Positions 35,598 through 44,362 of a stretch of DNA of 64,000 bases are shown piece after piece (the first letter of the stretch is position 1; each line of letters begins with the position of its first letter). The notes below the pieces were generated by a model. The model was not told the DNA's origin. It saw only the letters and a program-made list of their open reading frames with translations, and did not search any database. Source of the stretch: Microterricola gilva (GTDB lineage Bacteria > Actinomycetota > Actinomycetes > Actinomycetales > Microbacteriaceae); assembly GCF_004217495.1 (NCBI RefSeq), contig NZ_SHLC01000001.1, forward strand, positions 1,116,001 to 1,180,000, given 5' to 3'. A program made the translations under genes and the position numbers.

Positions 35598-36968
35598 ATG
35601 AGCGCGGTGGTCGCTTCGACAGCTCGACGAGACTGGTGGCCTCGCCTCAGCCGCCGCGGGTGGGCCATGCTCATCGTGGGAGTTGCCCTCGCGAGCGGCG
35701 GATTCCTGTTCAGCAGGAAAGAGTTCCTCTTCGTCGCGTTCGTGCTCATCGCCGTGCCGCTTGCCGCGCTCGGCTACGTCGCACTCCGCGGAGCCAGGGT
35801 GCACGTGACACGCGTGTTCGCGCCCGGAATCGTGCCAGCGGGCGGCGAGGCCGTCGTCTCGCTCGTCGTGCGCAACATCGGTCGTCGCCCCAGCTTCGGC
35901 GCGCGGTGGCGGGATCAGGCGGCATCCGGAATCCTCGTGCCGCAGGACGCGCTGCTGCCGGCGCTCGGCCGGCACCAATCGGGGGCGGACGGCGGCGACG
36001 ACACGGCCAGACTCGAGTACACCCTGCGCCCGCGCCGGCGCGGCGTGTACGACATCGGGCCGCTCATCCTCGGCATGGGGGACCCGTTCGGGCTCGCCTA
36101 CGCCGAACGGCCGGTCGGCGAACCCCACGACCTGATCGTGACACCCCGGGTGAGCGCGCTGCCAGGCAGCGGGCGAGCGCTCAGCTCCGGCACCGGCGCG
36201 CTGCACGAGTTGCTGCGCCACACGAACCCCAACTCGGATGAGCTGATCGCGCGCGAGTACCGCCCTGGCGACCCGCTGCGCCGTGTGCACTGGGCGGCGA
36301 CGGCCAAACGCGATGAGTTGATGGTGCGCCAGGAGGAGCAACGCAGCAACCCGGAGGCACGGATCATCCTGGACACCACGCTCTCCGGTGCGTCCGCCGC
36401 GGAACGGGCAGGACTCTCCGAGCGCTACGGCCGCCTCGACAGCGCCGTCGAGCTGGCGTTGGAGACCGTCGCCTCCATCGCCATGCAACTGCTGGCGAGC
36501 GGTTTCCGCCTCGACGTCGTCGAGACAGGACCGAGCCAGCTGATCTCCGGGGGAGGCGAGAACTCCCATGGCGGGCTGCGCGGCGGCCTGCGCGGTGACG
36601 CGCCGTGCTCCTTCCGCACACCCGGAGGCGATCGGGCGCTGCTGGAGGGCCTCGCCAATCTGCAAGTGCCGTGGCCGACGCCCCGGGTGGAGGCGGGGGA
36701 GGCTCCGGCCGGCAGCGCGCTGCGCACCAGCTCGCACCTGCCCGCGTTCGCCGTGCTCATCGACATCGACGAGGAAGAGACGCACGCGCTCGCTGCACTC
36801 CGCCCCTACTGCGAGCCGGCGGTGGCGTTCGTGCTCGACACGATGCGCCGGAGCGCGATCGAGACGCTCATCGACGCCGGGTGGCACTGCATCGAGCTGC
36901 GCTCGCCGCAGCAGATCCCCGACGCCTGGGCCGAGGCCGAACGGGGGCGGATCCACGATGTCGCCTGA
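35598..36968 (+). CDS. DUF58 membrane protein
   Basis: A 456-residue protein. Two adjoining helices near residues 15-60 anchor it, and the rest is soluble with a von Willebrand-like fold expected. The signature YRPGDPLRRVHWAATAKR occurs mid-protein, followed by EEQRSNPEARIILDT. The family is regularly encoded after MoxR ATPases and is thought to be their client. ATG 35598 follows GGGGAGGCGCACACG. It overlaps the next gene by 11 nt. Confidence 0.88.
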   Translation: MSAVVASTARRDWWPRLSRRGWAMLIVGVALASGGFLFSRKEFLFVAFVLIAVPLAALGYVALRGARVHVTRVFAPGIVPAGGEAVVSLVVRNIGRRPSFGARWRDQAASGILVPQDALLPALGRHQSGADGGDDTARLEYTLRPRRRGVYDIGPLILGMGDPFGLAYAERPVGEPHDLIVTPRVSALPGSGRALSSGTGALHELLRHTNPNSDELIAREYRPGDPLRRVHWAATAKRDELMVRQEEQRSNPEARIILDTTLSGASAAERAGLSERYGRLDSAVELALETVASIAMQLLASGFRLDVVETGPSQLISGGGENSHGGLRGGLRGDAPCSFRTPGGDRALLEGLANLQVPWPTPRVEAGEAPAGSALRTSSHLPAFAVLIDIDEEETHALAALRPYCEPAVAFVLDTMRRSAIETLIDAGWHCIELRSPQQIPDAWAEAERGRIHDVA

Positions 36969-39336
36969 TCGGGACCCGGCAGCCCGCTTCGCCCAGCGCG
37001 GCAGGCCGTACTGGCTGCTCGGCAGTGCCGTCATGCTGCTCACCGCGACCGCACTGCTGGTGCTCGCACCCGTGCTCGTCTCGTTCTCATGGTGGTGGGC
37101 GAGCGTCGCCGCGATCATCGTGACCGGCGTCTCCAGCGCGCTGCTGCGCGGGTGGAACGTTGCGCCGCCGCTGGTGCCCCTGCTCTCCTTCTGCGCGCTC
37201 CTCGTGTACCTGACCTTCGGCTTCGGCGCGGGGACCGGACTGCTCCTTCTGCTGCCGACACCGGACACGATCGGCGTCTTCGGGGCGCTGATCGCCGAGG
37301 GGCAGTCCTCGATCCAGACGCAGGCGGTGCCGGCAGAGGCGACACCGGGCATCGTGTTCCTGCTCAGCATCGGAGCCGGTCTGCTCGTGCTGCTGGCCGA
37401 CACCCTGGCCGTGTGGGCGCGGATGCCGGCGCTCGCCGGGATCCCGGTCGCCGTGCTCGCCATCGTGCCCACCGTCGCTCTGCGGCAGGACGAGCAGCTC
37501 TGGGTGCTCGTGCTCGTGGCCTCCGCCTATCTGCTGCTCTTGCGTGTCGACGTGCGCACCCGGCGCGGTGAGGAACAGGCGGCAACGGGCTCCAACGATC
37601 GCATGCCGGGCGGCCCGCGCATCGTCGCCGCCACGAAGCAACCCGGCCTTGGGCCGCTCGGTGGCGCCATCGGTGTCGGCTCCGTCGCAATCGTCTCGGC
37701 GCTGGTCTTGACGGCGGCCGTCCCCGTCGTCTCCCTCGGGGCGCCGCTCGGCGTCGGCCCGCCGTCGACGTCGCTCTTCGGCGGTGCCGTGAACCCGCTG
37801 ATCGACCTCGGACAGGATCTGCGGCGCCCGGCACCTGCGCCCGCGCTGTCCTACAGCTCCACGAGCTCGCGGGCGGTGTACCTGAAGATGCTCACCCTCG
37901 ATTCCTTCTCAGGTGACAGCTGGGTGGCCGGGCACAGCGCGTTCAATGAGTCCAACACGGTCGACAAGTTCGGTGCCCCTCCCGGCCTGGGCGAGAATGT
38001 GGCGACCAAGGAGGTGCGCACGAGCATCCAGGTCGCGGCGGTGCGGAGCGAGTGGCTGCCCGTTCCGTACCCGGCGACGAGCATCGAGGGGCTGAACGGG
38101 CAGTGGTACTGGGACTCGGATGCGCTGACGGTGGCAACCACGCACTCGACGATCGCTGGACAGAACTACGTCGTGAACGGCCTGGAACTCTTGCCGACCC
38201 AACAGGACCTCGCCGCCTCAGAGAAGCAGTATCCCGGTGAGATCGCGCGCTACCTCGAGCTGCCTGGCGACATCCCCCCACTCATCGGTGAGACGGCGCG
38301 GGCGGTCACCGCGACCGCCGAGACCCCGTATCTGCAGGCCGCTGCCCTGCAGAAGTTCCTTCGAGGCCGCGACTTCATCTACTCGGAGGAGACCCCCGTC
38401 GACGAGGGCTTCGACGGCGGTGGGCTCCGGGCGATCGCCAGCTTCCTCGAGGTGCGGTCCGGCTACTGCATCCACTTCGCCTCAGCGATGGCCGTCATGG
38501 CGCGCACGCTGGACATCCCGTCGCGGGTGGCACTCGGCTATGCGCCGGGGGAGCGCACCAGACAGCGTCTGGAGGGGGCGGTGCTCTACCAGGTGCAGAC
38601 CTCCGATCTGCACGCGTGGCCCGAACTCTACTTCGAGGGCGTCGGCTGGGTGCCGTTCGAACCGACGCCGGGGCGTGGTTCCGTTCCGGGCTATTCGCTG
38701 CCCACGGCGGCCGTCACGGCGCCCATCGTGCCCGCTCCGCAGGCAAGCAGCGGTGCGGTGAACGGGCCTGATGCCAGGAACGTCGACGAGTCGAACCAAC
38801 CGAGCGCGGTTGCGGATGCCGAGGAGGCGCGCGCGCTGCTGACCCGGAACCTGCTGCTCGCGGCCGCCGTGCTCGCGCTGCTCGCGGTGCCATGGTTCAG
38901 CCGCAGCCTGCTGGCCGCCTGGCGGCGGCGCAGGACGGCCGCTGGGGCCGGGATCGGGCCGCTCTGGCAGGAGCTGGCCGACACGCTCACCGACTGCGGG
39001 CACCCCGTCAGCGACACGGAGACACCGAGGGCGCGAGGCGGCGCCATCCGGACGATCCTCCGCGATGCCGGCGGGGAGAGTGCCGAGGCCGATGCGGCTC
39101 TGCAACGCCTGCTGGACGAGTTCGAGCGGGAGCGGTACGCACGGCCGCGCGACGGTGATGGGCCCAGGGGTGATGCATCCGCGATGCTGCGTGATGCCGC
39201 GCTGCTCGACGCGGCGATCCGTGGGGCGGTTCCCCCTCGCCGCCGGCTTCGCGCCCGGCTGATTCCCGCATCGCTCTTCGCCCGTGTCGGCGCCGCATTC
39301 GCACCCGGGCAGGGAGTACTCAGCAATACTCGCTAG
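36958..39336 (+). CDS. TgpA-like transglutaminase-domain membrane protein
   Basis: A 792-residue protein. Six hydrophobic helices occupy about residues 15-265, an extracytoplasmic transglutaminase core follows with the catalytic Cys in RSGYCIHFASAMAV, His in DLHAWPELYF and a VPFEPTPG end, and a further helix lies near 625-645 before a cytoplasmic DUF4129-like tail. The resemblance is to Pseudomonas TgpA, which has transglutaminase activity. The target in the wall or periplasm-like space is unknown. The module is inserted between coaD and DUF177-rpmF. Confidence 0.88.
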   Translation: MSPDRDPAARFAQRGRPYWLLGSAVMLLTATALLVLAPVLVSFSWWWASVAAIIVTGVSSALLRGWNVAPPLVPLLSFCALLVYLTFGFGAGTGLLLLLPTPDTIGVFGALIAEGQSSIQTQAVPAEATPGIVFLLSIGAGLLVLLADTLAVWARMPALAGIPVAVLAIVPTVALRQDEQLWVLVLVASAYLLLLRVDVRTRRGEEQAATGSNDRMPGGPRIVAATKQPGLGPLGGAIGVGSVAIVSALVLTAAVPVVSLGAPLGVGPPSTSLFGGAVNPLIDLGQDLRRPAPAPALSYSSTSSRAVYLKMLTLDSFSGDSWVAGHSAFNESNTVDKFGAPPGLGENVATKEVRTSIQVAAVRSEWLPVPYPATSIEGLNGQWYWDSDALTVATTHSTIAGQNYVVNGLELLPTQQDLAASEKQYPGEIARYLELPGDIPPLIGETARAVTATAETPYLQAAALQKFLRGRDFIYSEETPVDEGFDGGGLRAIASFLEVRSGYCIHFASAMAVMARTLDIPSRVALGYAPGERTRQRLEGAVLYQVQTSDLHAWPELYFEGVGWVPFEPTPGRGSVPGYSLPTAAVTAPIVPAPQASSGAVNGPDARNVDESNQPSAVADAEEARALLTRNLLLAAAVLALLAVPWFSRSLLAAWRRRRTAAGAGIGPLWQELADTLTDCGHPVSDTETPRARGGAIRTILRDAGGESAEADAALQRLLDEFERERYARPRDGDGPRGDASAMLRDAALLDAAIRGAVPPRRRLRARLIPASLFARVGAAFAPGQGVLSNTR

Positions 39337-39345
39337 GATCTCGTG
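39334..39345 (+). promoter_or_regulatory. Leaderless promoter of DUF177-rpmF (-10 TAGGAT)
   Basis: TAGGAT (39334-39339) overlaps the stop codon of the transglutaminase gene and ends 6 nt before GTG 39346. It allows the ribosomal operon to be expressed independently of the module upstream. Confidence 0.6.
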
Positions 39346-39915
39346 GTGAGTAATTTCAGCAAGACCCCCTATACCGTGCACGTGCGCGACCTCCTTCGTC
39401 GCGCAGGCGAAATGCGCGAGGTGACGTTGGAGATCCCTCTTCCCGAGCAACTCGGCGAGGGTCTCGTTGCTGTGCGCGCGGGCGACATCATGGACGTCGA
39501 CGTGCGTCTTGAGGCCGTTCACGAGGGCGTTTTGGTCAGCGCAAACGTCGAAACTACGGCATCCGGAATCTGCGGACGCTGCCTGATTGACATCGAACTG
39601 CCAGTCGAAGTCGAGTTTCAGGAACTTTTCGCGTATTCTTCTGATGAAGCTTTTGAGTATGAGGTTCAAGATGACCACGTGGATCTTGAACCGCTGATCA
39701 GGGATGCGGTTGTGCTTGCACTTCCGTTCCAGCCGGTTTGCCGGCCGGATTGCCCAGGTCTCAATCCTGAGACCGGGGAGCGGCTTGCCGAAAAACCCGA
39801 ACTCACCGTAGAAGAGCCCCGCGACTCGCGATGGGCTGCGCTTGCGGACTTGCAGGTTTCCACAGACAACGGTGAAGGCCCAGAGGCCGGCATCGACACG
39901 AAGAAAGAGAGATAG
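39346..39915 (+). CDS. DUF177 (YceD) family protein
   Basis: A 189-residue protein of the YceD family, which is linked to large-subunit rRNA and ribosome maturation and is nearly always next to rpmF. Two cysteine pairs (SGICGRC and VCRPDCPG) probably bind zinc. GTG 39346 is placed by the -10 box 6 nt before it; GTG 39343 is adjacent and also possible. The middle of the gene (about 39600-39800) uses many A/T-ending codons, unlike its neighbours. rpmF follows at 2 nt. Confidence 0.85.
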   Translation: MSNFSKTPYTVHVRDLLRRAGEMREVTLEIPLPEQLGEGLVAVRAGDIMDVDVRLEAVHEGVLVSANVETTASGICGRCLIDIELPVEVEFQELFAYSSDEAFEYEVQDDHVDLEPLIRDAVVLALPFQPVCRPDCPGLNPETGERLAEKPELTVEEPRDSRWAALADLQVSTDNGEGPEAGIDTKKER

Positions 39916-39917
39916 TC

Positions 39918-40121
39918 ATGGCTGTTCCCAAGCGGAAGATGTCACGCTCCAACACGCGCGCCCGCCGTTCGCAGTGGAAGGCTGAGGTTCCCAACCTCGT
40001 CAAGACCGTCGAAAACGGCAAGGTCACCTACAGCCTGCCGCACCGCGCCAAGATCGTCACCGACTCGGCCGGCACCGAACTCTTCATGGAGTACAAGGGC
40101 CGTAAGGTCGCCGACGTTTAA
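39918..40121 (+). CDS. rpmF: 50S ribosomal protein L32
   Basis: A 67-residue basic protein starting [20 protein letters not shown], the classic L32 N-terminus. The zinc-binding cysteines found in some L32 proteins are absent, so this is the C-minus form. GAAAGAGAG before ATG is the ribosome site. It lies between DUF177 and rnc. Confidence 0.97.
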   Translation: MAVPKRKMSRSNTRARRSQWKAEVPNLVKTVENGKVTYSLPHRAKIVTDSAGTELFMEYKGRKVADV

Positions 40122-40166
40122 TTCGTCGATGCGCGTAGAAGCACGTCGCGTGAAGGGCATCTCTGC

Positions 40167-40871
40167 ATGACTTCTCTCTCTGAGCAGTCGCGGGATGCCC
40201 TTGCGGCGTCTCTCGACATCGACATTGACGATGCGTTGCTTGAGCTCGCTCTGACGCATCGTTCTTTCGCGTACGAGAACGGTGGGATCCCCACCAACGA
40301 GCGCCTGGAGTTTCTCGGCGACTCGATTCTCGGTCAGGCCGTCACGGTCATGCTGTACCGCAGCTACCCGAACCTTGACGAGGGCGACCTCGCCAAGCGG
40401 CGCGCCAGCCTCGTGAGCAGTGTTGCACTCGCCGAGGTCGCGCGATCCATCGGGCTCGGGCAGTACATCCGTCTGGGCCGCGGTGAGATCCTGACCGGCG
40501 GTCGCGACAAGGCCTCCATCCTCGCCGACACGGTCGAAGCCATCATCGGCGCGGTCTACCTCGACAAGGGCGGCGATGTCGCGACACCGTTCGTGCTGCG
40601 GCTGATCGAGCCGCTCCTGGCCGACCCAGACCGCTTCGGCGCGGCGATGGACCCCAAGACGAGCCTGCAGGAGATCGCGGCGCACCGTGGCGGCGGTATC
40701 CCCGTCTACGAGATCAGCGAGAGCGGACCTGACCACGACAAGCGTTTCGTCGCAACGGTCACCGTCGGCGACGTGACGGCAAGCGGCGAGGGCACGAGCA
40801 AGAAGCACGCCGAGATGGCTGCAGCGCTCGAGGCCTGGTCCCGGCTCACCGGTCGCTCGGCCGCCTCCTAA
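40167..40871 (+). CDS. rnc: Ribonuclease III
   Basis: A 234-residue double-strand-specific RNase that processes rRNA precursors. The signature ERLEFLGDSILG holds the metal-binding Glu and Asp; a second acidic site is in ILADTVEAIIGAVYLD. A C-terminal double-stranded RNA-binding domain (about 160-230) ends with GEGTSKKHAEMAAALEA. It is followed at 19 nt by mutM. Confidence 0.96.
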   Translation: MTSLSEQSRDALAASLDIDIDDALLELALTHRSFAYENGGIPTNERLEFLGDSILGQAVTVMLYRSYPNLDEGDLAKRRASLVSSVALAEVARSIGLGQYIRLGRGEILTGGRDKASILADTVEAIIGAVYLDKGGDVATPFVLRLIEPLLADPDRFGAAMDPKTSLQEIAAHRGGGIPVYEISESGPDHDKRFVATVTVGDVTASGEGTSKKHAEMAAALEAWSRLTGRSAAS

Positions 40872-40890
40872 CCGGCGACCATTCCCGCCG

Positions 40891-41805
40891 ATGCCGGAAC
40901 TGCCTGAGGTCGAGGTCGTACGAGCCGGTCTCGCACCGGCCGTGACCGGCGCTGTCGTGCGTGGCGTCGAGGTCTTCGACGAGCGCTCCCTGAAGCGGCA
41001 CAACGCGGCATCCGGCAGCTTCGAGGCACTGCTGCTCGAACAACGGATGCTGGCCGCCGTGCGCCGCGGGAAGTTCCTGTGGCTGCCGCTCGGCAGCGGC
41101 CGCGCACTCGTGACGCATCTGGGCATGAGCGGGCAGGTGCTGCTGCGCAGCCCCGGCTTCGAGGAATCCGGTCTGCTCCGCATCCGGCTCGCCATCGAAC
41201 ACCCGGAGCACGGCGAGTTCTGGGTGAACTTCGTCGACCAACGGATCTTCGGATCGATAGCGGTCGACACCGTCGTTCCCACCGCGGACGGCCGCGCGGC
41301 AGGCTTCGCGGGGCGGGCAGCCACGGGCGATGAGCCCTGGCTGGCCGGCATCCCGAGCCAGGTCGCGCACATCGCCCGTGACCCGCTCGACCCCGCCTTC
41401 TCCGACGCGGCCTTCTTCGCCGCTCTCGCGCGCAAGAACACCGGCATCAAGCGCGCGTTGCTCGACCAGGGCCTCATCAGCGGCATCGGCAACATCTACG
41501 TCGACGAGGCGCTCTGGGCTGCACGCGTGCACTACGAACAGCCGGCCGCTTCGCTGTCCATGCAGAAGAAGCGCGTGCTGCTGGCGGAGATCCGGCGCGT
41601 GCTCGACAAGGCACTCGCGGAGGGCGGCACGAGCTTTGACGCGCAGTACGTGAACGTGAACGGGCAGTCCGGTTACTTCGCGCACCACCTGACCGCATAC
41701 GGCCAACAGGGGAAGCCGTGTCTGCGTTGCGGCACGACGATGAAGCGCGAACAGTTCATGAACCGCGGCTCGCACTTCTGCCCGCGCTGCCAACGACTGC
41801 GCTGA
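40891..41805 (+). CDS. mutM: Formamidopyrimidine-DNA glycosylase
   Basis: A 304-residue base-excision enzyme that removes 8-oxoguanine and formamidopyrimidines. It begins MPELPEVE with catalytic Pro2 and Glu3, contains the H2TH region LLDQGLISGIGNIYVDEALW, and ends in a four-cysteine zinc finger (CLRCGTTM and FCPRCQ). Standard position after rnc. A long palindrome follows the stop. Confidence 0.96.
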   Translation: MPELPEVEVVRAGLAPAVTGAVVRGVEVFDERSLKRHNAASGSFEALLLEQRMLAAVRRGKFLWLPLGSGRALVTHLGMSGQVLLRSPGFEESGLLRIRLAIEHPEHGEFWVNFVDQRIFGSIAVDTVVPTADGRAAGFAGRAATGDEPWLAGIPSQVAHIARDPLDPAFSDAAFFAALARKNTGIKRALLDQGLISGIGNIYVDEALWAARVHYEQPAASLSMQKKRVLLAEIRRVLDKALAEGGTSFDAQYVNVNGQSGYFAHHLTAYGQQGKPCLRCGTTMKREQFMNRGSHFCPRCQRLR

Positions 41806-41833
41806 ATTCGCTCGGCCGCTGGCACGGCCCCGA

Positions 41834-41894
41834 ATCGACTCGCCACAGAATGCTCTAAAAAGGCTCGTGTTTGAGCATTCTTTGGCGAGTCGAT
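41834..41894. terminator. Long palindrome between convergent mutM and ABC operon, probable bidirectional terminator
   Basis: Arms of 22 nt (41834-41855 and 41873-41894) match at 21 of 22 positions; C41846 is the only mismatch. The 17-nt loop is A-rich on one side and T-rich on the other. Confidence 0.65.
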
Positions 41895-41913
41895 GACGCC
41901 GACGGGACGCTGG

Positions 41914-42681
41914 CTAGCGGGGGAGCCGGGGCACCGCGGCGATCAGCGCGCTCGTGTACCCCTCGGCCGGTGCGCGCAGCAGCTGCCGGGTCGTGCCGGC
42001 TTCGACGACGCGGCCGGAGCGCAGCACGACGGTGCGCTCGCACAGCGCGGCGACGGCGCCGAGATCGTGCGAGACCATCACCAGGGCCAGCCCTGTGCGC
42101 TCACGCAGCTCCCGCAGCAGCTCGATCACCTGGATGCGGGTGCTCATGTCGAGTGCGCTGACCGGCTCGTCGGCGAGCAGCAGCCGCGGTTTGCAGACGA
42201 TGGCGCGGGCGATGGCAATGCGCTGACGCTGACCGCCGGAGAACTCGTGCGGGTAGCGGGCGAGCACATCGGCGTCGAGTCCGACCGATTCGAGGGCGGA
42301 TGCCGCCTGCACGGCCGCGTCGCGACCACGGGCGATCCCGAGCGAGCGCAACGGCTCGCTGACGATCCGGTCGATGCGCTGGCGCGGGTCGAGCGAGGAG
42401 TACGGGTCCTGGAACACCGTCTGCACCGAGCTGCGGAAGCGCCGGATCTGCGCGGCATCCCGTCGGTTCAGCGGAACCCCGTCGAAGAGCACGGCTCCGC
42501 TCGTCGGTGCATCGAGGCCGAGCAGCAGGCGCAGCGCGGTCGTCTTGCCCGCCCCCGATTCGCCGACGAGGCCGACGCTCTCACCGGCGGCGATCGCCAG
42601 GGAGACACCGTCGAGGGAGAGTCCGCCGCCGTGGTAGCGGTGGCTGGCGTCCTGCAGCGCGAGGATCGGCGTGTCGTTCAC
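41914..42681 (-). CDS. Peptide-type ABC transporter ATP-binding protein (DppF-like)
   Basis: A 255-residue nucleotide-binding subunit. Walker A GESGAGKT is near residues 41-48, the Q-loop VFQDPYSSLDPR follows, the ABC signature is FSGGQRQR, Walker B is LLLADEPVSALD and the switch His is in VSHDLG. It forms a heterodimer with the preceding ATPase and overlaps it by 4 nt. It is the last gene of a six-gene minus-strand operon. Confidence 0.92.
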   Translation of the reverse strand: MNDTPILALQDASHRYHGGGLSLDGVSLAIAAGESVGLVGESGAGKTTALRLLLGLDAPTSGAVLFDGVPLNRRDAAQIRRFRSSVQTVFQDPYSSLDPRQRIDRIVSEPLRSLGIARGRDAAVQAASALESVGLDADVLARYPHEFSGGQRQRIAIARAIVCKPRLLLADEPVSALDMSTRIQVIELLRELRERTGLALVMVSHDLGAVAALCERTVVLRSGRVVEAGTTRQLLRAPAEGYTSALIAAVPRLPR

Positions 42682-43496
42682 GAGAGCTCCAAGGCGTCGT
42701 CGAGTGCGCGGGCGCTGGCGACGAGCCGCGCGGTGTACTCGTGCTGCGGGGCACTCAGCACCCGCGCGACCGGGCCACGCTCGACGGCGACGCCGGCGCT
42801 CAGCACGACGACCTCGTCCACGAGGGAGGAGACGACGGCGAGGTCGTGGCTGATGAACAGGAGCGCCATCTCCCGCTCGGCGACGAGCCGGTCGAGCAGA
42901 CGCAGCACCTCCGCCTGCACGGTGACATCGAGCGCCGTCGTCGGCTCATCGGCGATCAGCAGCGCTGGGCGACTGGCGAGGGCGATCGCGATGGCGACGC
43001 GCTGACGCTGCCCGCCGGAGATCTCGTGCGGGTAGGCCCTGACGATGCGGTCCAGGTCCGGCAGCGCCACCTCGGCGAGCGAGGCACGGACGGCATCGGC
43101 CAGCGCGGCTCCGCGCAGACCCTGGTGGCGCCGGATCGGTTCGGCCAGCTGCTTGCCGATGCGCATGAGCGGGTCGAGCGCCGTGAGCGGCTCCTGGAAC
43201 ACGATGGATGCCACTGGACCGCGGAGCGGGCGCAGGGTCTTGTCGTCCGCGCCGACCACCTGCACGCCGTCCAGCGTGATGCTCCCGCCCGCGCTGAGCG
43301 AGCTCGGCAGCAGGCCGGTGACGGCGAGCGATGTGAGGGACTTGCCCGATCCGGATTCACCGATGAGGCCGAGCCGCGCGCCGCGCTCGAGCGAGAAGCT
43401 CAGCGCGTTGACGAGGGGCGCGGCATCCGCATCGGCGGCGCGAGCGCGGATCGTCAGCGCGTCAACCTCCAACAGGCTCTTCTCCGCGGGGCTCAT
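42678..43496 (-). CDS. Peptide-type ABC transporter ATP-binding protein (DppD-like)
   Basis: A 272-residue nucleotide-binding subunit with Walker A GESGSGKS, signature ISGGQRQRVAI, Walker B LLIADEPTTALD and switch SHDLAVV. The C-terminus is short compared with DppD proteins that carry an iron-sulfur tail. It overlaps both neighbours by 4 nt. Confidence 0.92.
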   Translation of the reverse strand: MSPAEKSLLEVDALTIRARAADADAAPLVNALSFSLERGARLGLIGESGSGKSLTSLAVTGLLPSSLSAGGSITLDGVQVVGADDKTLRPLRGPVASIVFQEPLTALDPLMRIGKQLAEPIRRHQGLRGAALADAVRASLAEVALPDLDRIVRAYPHEISGGQRQRVAIAIALASRPALLIADEPTTALDVTVQAEVLRLLDRLVAEREMALLFISHDLAVVSSLVDEVVVLSAGVAVERGPVARVLSAPQHEYTARLVASARALDDALELS

Positions 43497-44362
43497 CGTG
43501 AGTGCTTTCGGGTCGGATCGGCGAGCTCACGCAGGCCGTCGGCGATGAAGTTGATGCCGACGACGAGGATCACCAGGGCGATGCCGGGGGCGAGCGCGCC
43601 GACCGGCGAGGTCGTGAACGTGGACTGCGCCTCCTGCAGCATCCGCCCCCACGAGGCGTTGGGCGGGGGAGCGCCGAGGCCGAGATAGGAGAGGCTGGCC
43701 TCGGCGAGGACCGCGGCGCCGAACTGCAGCGCGAGGTTGACGCTGAGCGTCGGCCAGATGTTCGGAAGCACGTGCTGGACGATGATGCCGGGCCAGCGGG
43801 TGCCGGAGGTGCGCGCCGCCGTGACGTACTGGGCACGGAGCACCTGGGTGGCGAGGATGCGGGTGAGGCGTGCGACGACGGCAGACAGAGCGATGCCGAT
43901 CGCGAGGATCGCGGTGCCGAGCGATGAGCCCTGCGCGGCGACGATCAGCATGGCCAGCAGCAGCACGGGGAAGGCGATGAGCACGTCGAGTGTCGCCGAG
44001 ATCGTGTCGTCGAGCCAGGGCTTGGCGAAGGCGGCGATGAGTCCGATCGTGATGCCGATGACGGCGCCGACCGTGACGGCGCCGACGCCGACGGCGATCG
44101 CGATGCGCGCGCCGATCATCAGCTGCGTCATGAGGTCGCGACCGAGCTTGTCGGTTCCCAGCCAGTGTTCCCAGCTCGGGGCCTCGAGCCGGCCGCCGGA
44201 CGTGTCGCTCGGTTCGTAGGGCAGCCAGACGAGCGAGAGCAGCGCGGTCGCCACGACGAGGCCGACGAAGACGATGCCGATGACGAGCGTGACGGAGCGG
44301 CGGCGCGCCCGGCGTCGCGGGGGGAGAGTTGCGACGGCATCCGTCGTTGTGACCACGGTCAT
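43493..44362 (-). CDS. Peptide-type ABC transporter permease (DppC-like)
   Basis: A 289-residue inner-membrane subunit. One N-terminal helix precedes an extracytoplasmic LEAPSWEHWLGTDKLGRDLMTQL segment, the OppC family signature, and the EAA-type coupling loop is near LRAQYVTAARTSGTRWPGI. About six helices in total. Overlaps its neighbours by 4 nt. Confidence 0.92.
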   Translation of the reverse strand: MTVVTTTDAVATLPPRRRARRRSVTLVIGIVFVGLVVATALLSLVWLPYEPSDTSGGRLEAPSWEHWLGTDKLGRDLMTQLMIGARIAIAVGVGAVTVGAVIGITIGLIAAFAKPWLDDTISATLDVLIAFPVLLLAMLIVAAQGSSLGTAILAIGIALSAVVARLTRILATQVLRAQYVTAARTSGTRWPGIIVQHVLPNIWPTLSVNLALQFGAAVLAEASLSYLGLGAPPPNASWGRMLQEAQSTFTTSPVGALAPGIALVILVVGINFIADGLRELADPTRKHSR

